A DNA stretch of 64,000 nt from Flavobacteriales bacterium MED-G22 (GTDB lineage: Bacteria > Bacteroidota > Bacteroidia > Flavobacteriales > Flavobacteriaceae). This document shows, one piece after another, positions 50,757 to 60,500 of the stretch. The stretch covers positions 1-64,000 of the forward strand of contig NTKF01000001.1 of assembly GCA_002457295.1 (NCBI GenBank). The letters run 5' to 3'. How positions within the stretch are numbered: position 1 is the first letter of the stretch; the number at the start of each line of letters is the position of its first letter. A program made the translations under genes and the position numbers. Under the pieces are notes generated by a model. It made no database searches. It was not told the DNA's origin and was given only the letters and a program-made list of their open reading frames with translations.

Positions 50757-52589
50757 ATGGTGCGAACCGCCTCAGTAACCTCCTTAGCAATTCTTTTTTT
50801 GGTAACCCTTTTGCACTCTTGTGAAAAAGACTTTCATCAGGTTAGTGGTAGGCTTTTTGAGTCAGAAATGCTTCAATCACAGTCCTTAATTGTGCCTGTC
50901 AACACCTTTCAAGAAGGAGTCTCTGCGGTAGAAAGCAGTGGCTTGCCCTTGGCCCAGTTGGGTCAAATAAACCATCCTGTTTTTGGTAATTCTCAAGCTA
51001 AAATTGTGTCTCAACTAAGCATTAGTACCGATCCTTTCTTTGGAAATTTTCGCCAGCTCATTGAAGAGAACCCAAATGAAGACAATGCCAGTCAAATTCC
51101 AGAAAATGAAAAAGTAAAAGCGGTCTACTTAGAAATTCCTTTTTTCACTAATCAATTAGATTCGGACAATGACGGCGTAGTAGACGCATTTGATGTTGAC
51201 CCCAATGATCCCAATAGTAATTCTGATAGTGATAATTTGACAGACCTAGAGGAATCTCGAGCGAATTTAAATCCTTTGAACCCCGATAGTGATGGTGATG
51301 GCATTCTTGATCACGAAGATGATGATAATGCTGGGTATGACAGTGAGGATAGTGTCTATGAAATTGATTCATTATATGGTAATCCCGAGGCGAGGTTTAA
51401 CCTCAAAGTGACCAACCTGACCTATTACCTCAACACGCTTGACCCCACACTAAATTTTGAAAAAGACCAACTTTATTATTCCAATCAAGATTTTTATGAA
51501 GATGGATTTTACGATCAAGTATTGTTTGATGACCAAATCGAATTGAACTTTGATGAGCTACGTTTTTTATATAAAGAGGACGACCCAGAGACTGAAGATG
51601 TTGATGAAACTACCCAAATTGAAACGCGCCTCTCTCCGAGACTTAGAGTGCCTTTAGAAGCATCATTTTTTCAAGAACATGTTTTGGATAAAGAAGGCGA
51701 TCCAGTTTTGGCCAACAACAGTAATTTCAATGAATATGTAAGAGGTATAATTATTCAAACAGATCAGTTCACAGAAGATTTGTATATGCTTTTAGATATC
51801 TCAAATGGAGCAATAAAAATGGAATACACCTTTGATGAATATGACACCAATGGGACTGTTGATAACGCAGATGATGATTCAATAATTACTTCTGAAAAAA
51901 CTTTTGAAATAGCATTAGATGGGATTCAAGTCAATACGTTGAAGAACAGTAGATTTGATGCTACCATAGCACAGCGTATTGCTCTTTCTGAATCTGGACA
52001 ACAAGCGGATAAATTATTTATAAAAAGTGGGCAATGGCATGGTAGGGTTCGTTTATTTGGAGCTGAGTCAGGTGGTATCAACACTATTTTATTAGACTCG
52101 CTTAGGAATCAAAATCAGTTGATCAATGAGGCTAAATTGAGTTTTTATGTAGATGCTAACTATAATACAAATGCTGATTTAGTGCCACCACGCCTGTACT
52201 TATATGACCTTCAAAATGGAAATTCATTATTAGATCAGAACACAGACAACTCTGAAAGTCTAACTGGTACAAACCTTTCAAAATCAAGGTATGGAGGTAT
52301 TTTAGAACTCAACGAGAGTAATAAGCCCTATCGTTATGTTTTTAAAATCACAGAACATATCAGTAATATTATACGATCTGATTCTACAAATATAGATTTG
52401 GGTATCGTTGTTTCTGCAGATATCAACGACGTTTCATTTAGAGCAACAAAAAACGAGAATCAAACAAAGATTAAATATCCAACATCTTCGCTTTTAAATC
52501 CTCTTGGGGTTGTATTGATAGGCTCAAAACCAGAAGCTAATCAAGAAGACAAAAAAGTACAACTCGAGTTGCTTTTCACAAAGTTTTAG
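50757..52589 (+). CDS. DUF4270 lipoprotein with Ca-binding TSP3-like insert
   Basis: A 610-residue surface lipoprotein (LLHSCEKDFHQVSG). The DUF4270 core runs from the start (PLAQLGQINHPVFGNSQAKIV) to the end (NPLGVVLIGSKPE). Between about 134 and 200 there is an Asp-rich region with repeated DxDxDGxxD units (DSDNDGVVDAFDVDPNDP, then PDSDGDGILDHEDDDN), as in thrombospondin type 3 repeats that bind calcium. Function is unknown. It ends with a 4-base overlap with the convergent GntP gene. Confidence 0.85.
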   Translation: MVRTASVTSLAILFLVTLLHSCEKDFHQVSGRLFESEMLQSQSLIVPVNTFQEGVSAVESSGLPLAQLGQINHPVFGNSQAKIVSQLSISTDPFFGNFRQLIEENPNEDNASQIPENEKVKAVYLEIPFFTNQLDSDNDGVVDAFDVDPNDPNSNSDSDNLTDLEESRANLNPLNPDSDGDGILDHEDDDNAGYDSEDSVYEIDSLYGNPEARFNLKVTNLTYYLNTLDPTLNFEKDQLYYSNQDFYEDGFYDQVLFDDQIELNFDELRFLYKEDDPETEDVDETTQIETRLSPRLRVPLEASFFQEHVLDKEGDPVLANNSNFNEYVRGIIIQTDQFTEDLYMLLDISNGAIKMEYTFDEYDTNGTVDNADDDSIITSEKTFEIALDGIQVNTLKNSRFDATIAQRIALSESGQQADKLFIKSGQWHGRVRLFGAESGGINTILLDSLRNQNQLINEAKLSFYVDANYNTNADLVPPRLYLYDLQNGNSLLDQNTDNSESLTGTNLSKSRYGGILELNESNKPYRYVFKITEHISNIIRSDSTNIDLGIVVSADINDVSFRATKNENQTKIKYPTSSLLNPLGVVLIGSKPEANQEDKKVQLELLFTKF

Positions 52590-53923
52590 AAAATTATCTT
52601 CCAAAGGTAAAAACCTATAAAGACCAAAACTATCCCCAAGGTGCCTTGGATCAATGTGCCAAGGGTGTGGGTTCTATAGGCTGTTTTTACATCCATACCA
52701 CTCATCTGTGAAACAATCCAAAAATAAGAATCATTAGCATGAGAAACGGTCATGGCTCCTGTTCCAATGGCCATAATGACCCATACTTTTCCCATTTCAC
52801 TTTCAAGACCTATAAGAGGCAACAGAGGGAAAATTATTGAAGCGGCAGTAATAATCGCCACAGTTGAAGAGCCCTGTGCTGTTTTAAGTAATGCCGCAAT
52901 CAAAAAAGGAATCAGTAGCCCAAAGCTTTCTAATCCAGAGAGGCTCTCAAGATGTTCACGTAGTGGTATTTCCCCAATCACTTTTCCTAATGCACCGCCC
53001 ATTCCTGTGATAATAAGGATTGGAAAGGCCTGTTTAACTCCCTTAGAGAATGATAGGGAAATACTTTTTGACCCCATCGGAAGTAAAAGTCTTATACCGA
53101 AAAGGGCCCCAATGGCTAACGCTGTTATAGGATTACTCAACACTTGAACTAGTTCCAACTGTTGAGTGGTCAAGGCACTTTTAGGAATTAACGCACCTAG
53201 ACACATTAACAGCAGTGGAAGTAATATGGGCAGAATAGCTTGCTTAAATGAGGGAAGTGTTTTGTCTTCTTTTGGTTCAAGAATAGGCTCTTCCAAATCC
53301 ACTTCCTTGTAGGGGTATAATTTACTTATATATAACGCAAAAAGACCTCCAGTAAGAATTAAAATTAGACCAATGATGGCGCCTGTTATGATTAGTGGAA
53401 AAAGATTGGCCAAGTCTAGATTGGCAGCCGCTGCCAAGGGCCCTGGAGTGGGAGGAATCAAAACATGTGGGGCAAAGAGACCTGTGGAAAGCGCCACGCT
53501 TAGTCCAACAAATGAGGTTTTTGTTTTTTGCGCCAAACTTTTATTTAATTGGGCTAGGATCACAAAGGCAGCGTCACAAAAAACCGGAATAGAAACCAAA
53601 TAGCCAATACAACTAATCGCAATTGGTAGTGGTAATTTGTGCAAATACCGAAGCACCCCATTAGCCAACGCATTAGCCCCACCAGAATGTTGTAGAGAGG
53701 TGCCAATAAGTGTTCCAAAAAGGATTAAAAAACCGATACTTTTCATGGTCCCTCCAAAGCCATTCAATAAAGTTTGGAAGATGGAGAACGGATCAAGACC
53801 TAGTAAAAAGCCTAACAGAACGCCGCCTATCAAAAGGACTAAAAAAGGGTGAAGTTTTAGTGTTGAGGTGCCAATGACAATCCACACAATTACAATAAAA
53901 ACAAATACAAGTGACAAAATCAT
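52586..53923 (-). CDS. GntP family permease (gluconate/glycerate type)
   Basis: A 445-residue inner-membrane proton symporter with about 12-14 segments of the GntP family. Family blocks: LIGGVLLGFLLGLDPFSIFQTLLNGFGGTMKSIG, HVLIPPTPGPLAAA, and AQGSSTVAIITAASI. Because it follows a glycerate kinase by 12 bases, glycerate is a more likely substrate than gluconate (inference). Confidence 0.9.
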   Translation of the reverse strand: MILSLVFVFIVIVWIVIGTSTLKLHPFLVLLIGGVLLGFLLGLDPFSIFQTLLNGFGGTMKSIGFLILFGTLIGTSLQHSGGANALANGVLRYLHKLPLPIAISCIGYLVSIPVFCDAAFVILAQLNKSLAQKTKTSFVGLSVALSTGLFAPHVLIPPTPGPLAAAANLDLANLFPLIITGAIIGLILILTGGLFALYISKLYPYKEVDLEEPILEPKEDKTLPSFKQAILPILLPLLLMCLGALIPKSALTTQQLELVQVLSNPITALAIGALFGIRLLLPMGSKSISLSFSKGVKQAFPILIITGMGGALGKVIGEIPLREHLESLSGLESFGLLIPFLIAALLKTAQGSSTVAIITAASIIFPLLPLIGLESEMGKVWVIMAIGTGAMTVSHANDSYFWIVSQMSGMDVKTAYRTHTLGTLIQGTLGIVLVFIGFYLWKIIF

Positions 53924-53935
53924 GTTGTGACTAGT

Positions 53936-55063
53936 CTAATTTTTTAACTCATTTAAAACGCTTAAGACTCGATTTTGTAAGTTTTGCTTTGCGAACTTCA
54001 TTGCTTCCTCAGTGTTTTGATGCTCTGGTTTGCAATTGATGAGTCTTATGTTTGCAGATAGTTTTTCTTTCTCTACTAATGGGTCAACTGAACCAGCAAA
54101 AATAAAAGTAATCTTTTTTTGTTCATCACCCCATTGAGCAATTTTAAACGGTAGCTTTCCAGCAGCAGTTTGACCATCAAATCGTCCTTCTCCCGTAAAA
54201 ATAATAGTTGCTTTCTGTAAAGCTTTTTCTAATGCTGTTTTTTTAGATAATAAGTCAAAGCCATTAGTAATTTGGGCATCGAGTAATCCTTTCAATCCAG
54301 CGGCAACACCACCTGCTGCTCCACCTCCTTCAATGGAATTAAGCCTTTGGCCGTTCAAATGCTCTATTAATTGGATAAGATGCGCCCCATTGGTCTCAAG
54401 TGTTTCAATCATATTAGATGAAGCTCCCTTTTGAGTCGCATAAACATATGCTGCCCCTTTTTCTCCTAAAAGCGGATTGTTCACATCGCAGGCAATCACA
54501 AATTCAGTTTGTTCGATTCTTGAATCAATTAATGAGTTATCAATCTTGTATACCCTATTTAAATTTCCACCTGAAGGAAAAACAGCATGACCTCTATGAT
54601 CTAATAATTGTCCACCAAGCGCGACAAAAATTCCCGCCCCTAAGTCATGCGTTGCACTACCTCCTATTCCCAAAATGATCTTTCGACAGCCTAGATCCAA
54701 TGCATGTTTGATTTGATGCCCGACTCCTAATGTGCTGGTTTTTAAAGGGTTTTGCCTCTTTTTTTCTATGCCAACTAGACCTGCACATTGCGAGAGTTCA
54801 ATCCATCCGGTAGCCTCTTTTTCAAACATAAAGTATGGCTTATTAATTTTTCTGTTCAGTGCATCGACGCTGTCACAAAAAATTAATTTTCCTGCTGCTT
54901 TTTCAACTAAAGTGTCCAAGGCACCTTCCCCGCCGTCGGAAAACGGGAAAGTGGTATAATTGCTTCTAGGCAACACTTTTTCAATACAGGCACTCATAAT
55001 TTGTGTTACCTCAATTGCGGAGAGGCTACCTTTGAAGGAGTCGGGAATAAGTAAAAATTGCAC
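53936..55063 (-). CDS. Glycerate kinase (GckA/GarK type)
   Basis: A 375-residue glycerate kinase of the GlxK/GarK family. Signatures: LLIPDSFKGSLSAIEVTQIM, PFSDGGEGALDTL, GIGGSATHDLGAGIFVALGG, and IFTGEGRFDGQTAAGKLPFKIA. The start is GTG 55063; the family motif follows at once. It gives 2-phosphoglycerate and forms a two-gene unit with the permease. Confidence 0.92.
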   Translation of the reverse strand: MQFLLIPDSFKGSLSAIEVTQIMSACIEKVLPRSNYTTFPFSDGGEGALDTLVEKAAGKLIFCDSVDALNRKINKPYFMFEKEATGWIELSQCAGLVGIEKKRQNPLKTSTLGVGHQIKHALDLGCRKIILGIGGSATHDLGAGIFVALGGQLLDHRGHAVFPSGGNLNRVYKIDNSLIDSRIEQTEFVIACDVNNPLLGEKGAAYVYATQKGASSNMIETLETNGAHLIQLIEHLNGQRLNSIEGGGAAGGVAAGLKGLLDAQITNGFDLLSKKTALEKALQKATIIFTGEGRFDGQTAAGKLPFKIAQWGDEQKKITFIFAGSVDPLVEKEKLSANIRLINCKPEHQNTEEAMKFAKQNLQNRVLSVLNELKN

Positions 55064-55112
55064 TTTTGAATAACTTTAGACAAAGAAACGCATTCTGAAT
55101 TAGATTAAAAAC

Positions 55113-55128
55113 TAGGGGATTTACCCTA
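55113..55128 (-). terminator. Possible terminator of ypdA
   Basis: Minus strand TAGGG, 6-base loop, CCCTA then GTTTTT. A short 5-bp stem, 10 bases after the ypdA stop, ahead of the glycerate kinase start. Modest strength. Confidence 0.4.
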
Positions 55129-55137
55129 TTCGGAAAA

Positions 55138-56094
55138 TCACTTTTGAATGGCCTCCATAATCAGTGGAGCATGATCTCTAGAATTTTCTATAAACCACTT
55201 ATTTGTTTTGTATCCTCCACAAACAACACCAGCCAAATATACTCCAGGTGCAAATGACTCCATCGTTTCAGGATTGTATTTTGGGGTCTTATGTTCATCC
55301 TCTTTAAAGGTCACACCAAGAGATTCTAACAACCCAAAGTTGGGTTGATACCCTGTCATGGCTAAAACAAAATCATTCTCAATTTTTTGTTTCCCCATAT
55401 CGTTTTTAAATAAGACTTCTGTCTCTGTAATTGCAGTTATAATTGTATTGAAATGGGCCTTAATGCTGCCCTCTTTAATTCGGTTAATGATATCTGGTCG
55501 AACCCAATATTTTACATTAGTGCCTATTTCTGGTTCTCTTATTAGCATAGTTACACTTTTCGCCCCTTTACGGTAGGTTTCAAGAGCTACATCAACTGCA
55601 GAATTTGCTGCTCCAACAACAACCAAATTCATGTCAAAAAAAGGGTGAGGTTCTCTGTAGTAGTGAAGTACTTTTGGGAGGTTTTCACCAGGGACGTTTA
55701 ATAAATAGGGGGCATCATAAAAACCAGTGGCAACAACAATATTTGCTGCTTGATGAATGTTTTTTGTAGTTTTTACTACAAATTGATCATTGTTGCGTTC
55801 AATTGATTTTACACCGTCATAAAGATGAGTGTTTAATTCCCAATGTGAAGACACACGCCTGTAATATTCTAGCGCCTCAGCACGTGTAGGTTTAGGTTGG
55901 TGCGAAACAAATGGAACATTGCCTATTTCAAGTTTGTCTGAGGTTGAAAAAAAGGTCATATTTAACGGATAATTATAAATTGAATTGACAAGAGAACCTT
56001 TGTCTAAAATCAAATAATTAAAGTTCTTTTTCTCTGCCTCAATCCCACAAGCCAAACCTATAGGCCCAGCACCAATAATCACTACATCATACAT
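55138..56094 (-). CDS. YpdA-like flavin disulfide reductase
   Basis: A 318-residue FAD/NAD(P)-binding oxidoreductase of the YpdA type, known as bacillithiol-disulfide reductase in Firmicutes. First Rossmann motif VVIIGAGPIGLACGIEAEK, second VVVGAANSAVDVALETYR, and the FAD-closing segment APGVYLAGVVCGG. It lacks the CxxC of thioredoxin reductases. Whether this species makes bacillithiol is not shown here. Confidence 0.88.
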   Translation of the reverse strand: MYDVVIIGAGPIGLACGIEAEKKNFNYLILDKGSLVNSIYNYPLNMTFFSTSDKLEIGNVPFVSHQPKPTRAEALEYYRRVSSHWELNTHLYDGVKSIERNNDQFVVKTTKNIHQAANIVVATGFYDAPYLLNVPGENLPKVLHYYREPHPFFDMNLVVVGAANSAVDVALETYRKGAKSVTMLIREPEIGTNVKYWVRPDIINRIKEGSIKAHFNTIITAITETEVLFKNDMGKQKIENDFVLAMTGYQPNFGLLESLGVTFKEDEHKTPKYNPETMESFAPGVYLAGVVCGGYKTNKWFIENSRDHAPLIMEAIQK

Positions 56095-56098
56095 ACGA

Positions 56099-56106
56099 CA
56101 AAGGTA
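56099..56106 (-). promoter_or_regulatory. TACCTTTG box 4 nt before the ypdA ATG
   Basis: Minus-strand exact TANNTTTG match; TCGT separates it from the ATG at 56094. It predicts a leaderless mRNA; no -33 TTG at the right spacing. Confidence 0.4.
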
Positions 56107-56126
56107 AAAAATCCTGCGGGACAGAC

Positions 56127-56226
56127 TAATAATTATAAATACTTATTAAAAATAATTAAGCATAGATAATACTTATAAAAAATAATTAAACACTGCCTCT
56201 TTCATCAATATATTTAATAATTATAA
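56127..56226. repeat. AT-rich short direct repeats upstream of ypdA
   Basis: TAATAATTATAA occurs at 56127-56138 and again at 56215-56226. Between them a 24-base unit beginning ATACTTAT and ending AATTAA(G/A)CA occurs at 56139-56162 and 56169-56192 with two mismatches and a 30-base period. The block fills the gap between ypdA and the acyltransferase gene. It may hold operator sites or be simple AT-rich drift. Confidence 0.45.
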
Positions 56227-56244
56227 GCATTACTTATGCAAATA

Positions 56245-57300
56245 CTAAATTAATAATATCCGTTGTCTTAAGAAGAGTGAAGCTAGAGAGACCAAAAAAT
56301 AAAGCAATGCAATTGATAGACCAAAAAACGGTGCAATTGCTAGGGTAGAGCAAAGCCACCAAATGGGGAAAAGAAATGCACCGGAAGCATACTTGATTGA
56401 ACTGACAAAAACCCTGTCTTCAGAGCGGTTAATGACTACTCTTGTTATCCATAGTGGTATAAGGTTTGGAAGACTCAGAATGTGTCCCAACAAATTTCGT
56501 CCGGATATTTTTTTAGCGTTTAATAAGTCTTCGCCGAGTGCCAATTTTTCCTTTAAGTCACTAAACTCTAACAAGGTATTTTTTGCATTGATCCACTTTT
56601 TTTGTTGTTCATATTGATTCGATTCCTCAGGAATCCAAAGACATGCTTTCATTTTATAGGTTAAGGCTTCCTTCACCTGATTTATGATTTGTGCTTCAGA
56701 AGCGGATGGAGTAATAAAATCTTGAACTAAAAGTGGCGTTCCAAAAACAAAATGTAGGCTACATCGCGCTTGTTTATGATGACCATAATTGAGACCTACA
56801 GGCATGATATAGATTTTTTCTTTTGGATATTTCATTTGTGCTTGATAAGCAAGTCTACTGCTTCCCTTAGATAGTGTTTGAAGATAGTATTCGTCATGGT
56901 GTCCACCCTCTGAAAACATGAGCATATTTCCTTTGTTTCCCAATAGAGAATAGCATTGTTTGAAGGTGGCATCATTTTTCTTTAAATTTTGATAACCATT
57001 CCGAATGCGATAAACCGGCAGCATTTTGAGTACATCAAAAAACCACTTTTGCGGCCCATTGAATACATCAGCTCTTGTTAGTGAGGTTATCGTTTCTGGT
57101 GTAAAGGCACCAACTAAAAGTGGGTCTAAAAAGGCACCTTGGTGGTTGGGAGAATACAACACACCACCATCTCTAGGAATGTTTTCTAAACCGTAAAGCT
57201 TAATGTTCCTAAAATAAATATAGCTGTAAGTTTTGATGTAAAACTTTAATAGGAAATATAGTATTTGTTTCAACCGTAACTTAATTATTGAGTTAAACAT
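56245..57300 (-). CDS. PlsC-like lysophospholipid acyltransferase with C-terminal membrane extension
   Basis: A 351-residue acyltransferase of the PlsC/LPLAT superfamily. The catalytic block is NHQGAFLDPLL (H-x5-D, as in GPAT/DHAPAT-type members, not the H-x4-D of classical PlsC). FSEGGHHDEYYLQTLSKGSSRLA is the glycine-rich block. Basic N-terminal helix, then at about 285-350 two hydrophobic segments absent from short PlsC proteins. It should acylate glycerol-3-phosphate or a lysophospholipid. Confidence 0.82.
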   Translation of the reverse strand: MFNSIIKLRLKQILYFLLKFYIKTYSYIYFRNIKLYGLENIPRDGGVLYSPNHQGAFLDPLLVGAFTPETITSLTRADVFNGPQKWFFDVLKMLPVYRIRNGYQNLKKNDATFKQCYSLLGNKGNMLMFSEGGHHDEYYLQTLSKGSSRLAYQAQMKYPKEKIYIMPVGLNYGHHKQARCSLHFVFGTPLLVQDFITPSASEAQIINQVKEALTYKMKACLWIPEESNQYEQQKKWINAKNTLLEFSDLKEKLALGEDLLNAKKISGRNLLGHILSLPNLIPLWITRVVINRSEDRVFVSSIKYASGAFLFPIWWLCSTLAIAPFFGLSIALLYFLVSLASLFLRQRILLI

Positions 57301-57456
57301 ACAATTTTAAACGATCATATTAAATAAAAAATGACATCCAGACCAAAAAGCTGATTAGGAAAAAAATGCAAATGAAATAGTTCTTCTAACCGTATGATTC
57401 ACGTAAAAAAGATTATTAGTTCTGGAGCAGAACCCCTTTTGTACTAAATAATTTCT

Positions 57457-57464
57457 TAAATTTG
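57457..57464 (+). promoter_or_regulatory. Candidate -7 box TAAATTTG for the large receptor gene
   Basis: Exact TANNTTTG match with TTTG 15 bases upstream (57438-57441), slightly closer than usual. The ATG is 84 bases further on, leaving a long leader. The rest of the 57301-57548 gap shows nothing. Confidence 0.35.
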
Positions 57465-57548
57465 AAATAAAATTTCGGAGACATTTTCCAAAATTTGAAT
57501 GATTACTATTAATTAGATAAAACAGAAAACAAAACTAATTACAACTCG

Positions 57549-60500
57549 ATGAAACATATATATTCTTTTAGAGTGCTAACGTTATTACTTTTGATGTTTA
57601 GTGCTATGACTGTCCACGCGCAGAGTACAATCTCTGGTTCTGTGATGGATGCCGAGACACAGGAATTAATTCCGGGTGTCAACATTATTGTTTTGGGTTC
57701 AAACACAGGAACCACAACAGATTTTGATGGAAATTTCTTATTAAACACTTCTGCATCTCCACCTTTTACTTTGGAAATTAGTTCCATAGGTTTTGCAAGT
57801 CAGCAAATTGAAGTGGTTTCTGCAGACCAAAGAATTGATGTGATGCTAGTTCCTGGTCAAAATTTAGACGAAATAGTTGTTTCCGCCTCTAGACGATCTG
57901 AAAAAGTATTAGATGCACCAGCGTCAATCACTATTCTTTCTTCTGAAGAGTTAACAAATAACGCCAACGTCAATGATCCTATTAGAAACTTGATCAATGT
58001 TCCAGGAATTCAATTTCAACAGCAATCTGCGAATTCAATCAATTTTGAAATGAGAGCAGGCTCTGGGGTTTTTGGGACGAGTGTTTTCCCAATTTTAGAT
58101 TATCGTTTCTTACAATCCCCTGCTAGTGGATCTTTCTTCAATGCACAGTCGGGTCTGTCTAACTTAGATTTAGACCGAGTTGAGGTGGTTAGAGGGGCTG
58201 CTTCTGCCCTGTATGGATTTGGTGTTGAGTCAGGTGTTGTTCACTTTTTCTCTAAAAAAGCCATTGATAAACCAGGTACCTCAGTTGAACTTATTGGTGG
58301 AAACTTAAATACTTTTTCTGCGGCAGTGAGGCATGCCTATGCAAATGAAAAGAAAACCTTCGGATTTAAAATTAATGCACAATATAAGCGGGGTGACGAA
58401 TTTCAACTAGACCCAGATTTGGATGGGGATTTTAATGATCAAATAAATGCTGCTACAGCTAACGGTATTTTCCAGCCCATTGTTGCTAATGGGAGAATTG
58501 ATCCAAGCCAAGTGCCTTCAACTCCAATTTTAACCCAGTCTGAATTAGACCCCGATGGCGATGGGAATTCTTATTTAGGCCAATATGAAAGTTCAAGTGT
58601 GAATGCCCACCTCGAATTTAGACCAAATGACAACACTGAAGCAGTAGTCTCTGGAGGCTGGAATGCAGGTAGTTTTCTTGTCAACCAAAATCAGGGCCCA
58701 GGTGTTGGTGCTGGAAATGATTATTGGGCTCAAGCCAGAGTTAATTCTGGCGGTTTTTTTGGTCAGATATCTTATAACTTTAATGATGGAGGTGAAGGAA
58801 AAGAACCTTTTTATTTGTATTTGACAGCGCAAAGAATCATTACAAAAAGATCGGCTTTAGAGGGTCAATTTCAATATAATTTTGAAGCAAAAAGTTTCTT
58901 AGATTCAAACTTTACTATTGGATTTGATTACAGAAACATAGACGTAATTACAGACAATACCTTATTTGGTCAAAATGAAGGAAAAGTAGATTATGTTCTT
59001 TACGGATTTTATGGACAGGGTACTTCGCGGTTTAGCGATAAACTGGATTTGACTTATGCTTTACGATATGATAAACCGAGTTTTATTGATAAGGGTAAAA
59101 TTGCGCCTAGAGTAGCCTTGGTATTCAAACCGAATGAAAAAAATAGTTTTAGATTATCATATAACGAAGCAACATTTGGGCCAAGCACCTTAGAAATGTA
59201 TTTGGATTTTCCAGTTTCAATACCAGCACCAGGTATTTCAGATGTATGGTTATCAGGTCAAGCATCAGCACAGAATTTTGATCCAAACGCTCCAATAGAA
59301 ATAATTGGAGGGGGTGGAGCTGTAGTGCCTGCAAACACCACAGATTGGCCTTTAGCTGTACCTTATGGCGCAGTGGCTGGACAAGTATTACCTCAACTAT
59401 ATGCCGGGGTTGGAGCAAGCCCATCTTATGCTCCCCTTTTGCCACTTGTTCAAAACTTTTTTAGTACATACGTGCCTTCAGGAACATCAGGAACTATTGA
59501 AGGCTATAATGTTTATAATGGTAGCCCCATGCCAACAGCTATAGGTACGCCCTCAGCACTCTTGGGGACAACTTCTTCTTGGGAGATTGGGTATAAAGGA
59601 TTCTTGGGTGACAAATTTGCTTTGGGAATTGATGTTTACACTTTCTCAAGAACTGGATCAACCCAAAATACGGCCATAGGCCCTACCTTTAGATTAAATA
59701 ATTCTAGTGGAATACCGGCAGATCTTGGAGCCCGTGTGGCTTCAGATTTTGCTTCAGATCCTGTTATTAGTGGAGCAATTACCCAGGCGGTGACTAATGG
59801 AGTCAATGCACAAGTTCAAGCAAGTGTACAAGCACAATACGAAGCACAAGGCATCCCACAGTCAATATGGGCTACCGGAGCGCCAGAAGGGGCGCTTTTC
59901 CCGGGTTCTCCAGCAATACCCTCTGTTACTGACGCCACAGCAGCTGCCGCTGCTCCCTTTATAGCACCTGCAATTGAGGCGGCTTCTGCCGAAGTTCAAG
60001 CTCTTGTTGGAGGGGCTTTCATTCAAGGGGGGCAAGGTTATTTGGGTGCTATTAGTTCTGAATTTATTGGAGCAATTGAATCTCAAAGAGTTCCGCAAGG
60101 AGATGGCATCACGCACATCTCTGCAGGGTACAGAATTTTTGACAATGTTACTCGATCACACTGGGGTAGTGACATATCTATGGAGTATTTCGCAACCGAT
60201 AAATTGACTTTTTGGGGAAATGCTTCTTGGTTGAGTCAAAACGAATGGATACCTGGAGAAGAAGATGACGACGGTTTACCTTTTCCAGATTTTCTTAACG
60301 CACCCTTATTTAAGTATCGTTTAGGGGCAACCTTCACTGATAGAGATGGTTTTCAAGCTTCTTTAGCTTTTCAACATGACGATGAATTCAACTCTAATCA
60401 AGGGTTTTATGCAGGAACTGTTCAAGCAAAGAATTTGGTTGATGTCAGTTTAGGGTATAAATTAACAAGTGGTGTTAAACTAGATTTATCCGTAACAAAC

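Noticed and set aside
56127..56226. CRISPR-like array
   Set aside because: Only two imperfect AT-rich copies with a spacer of 6 bases and no cas genes.
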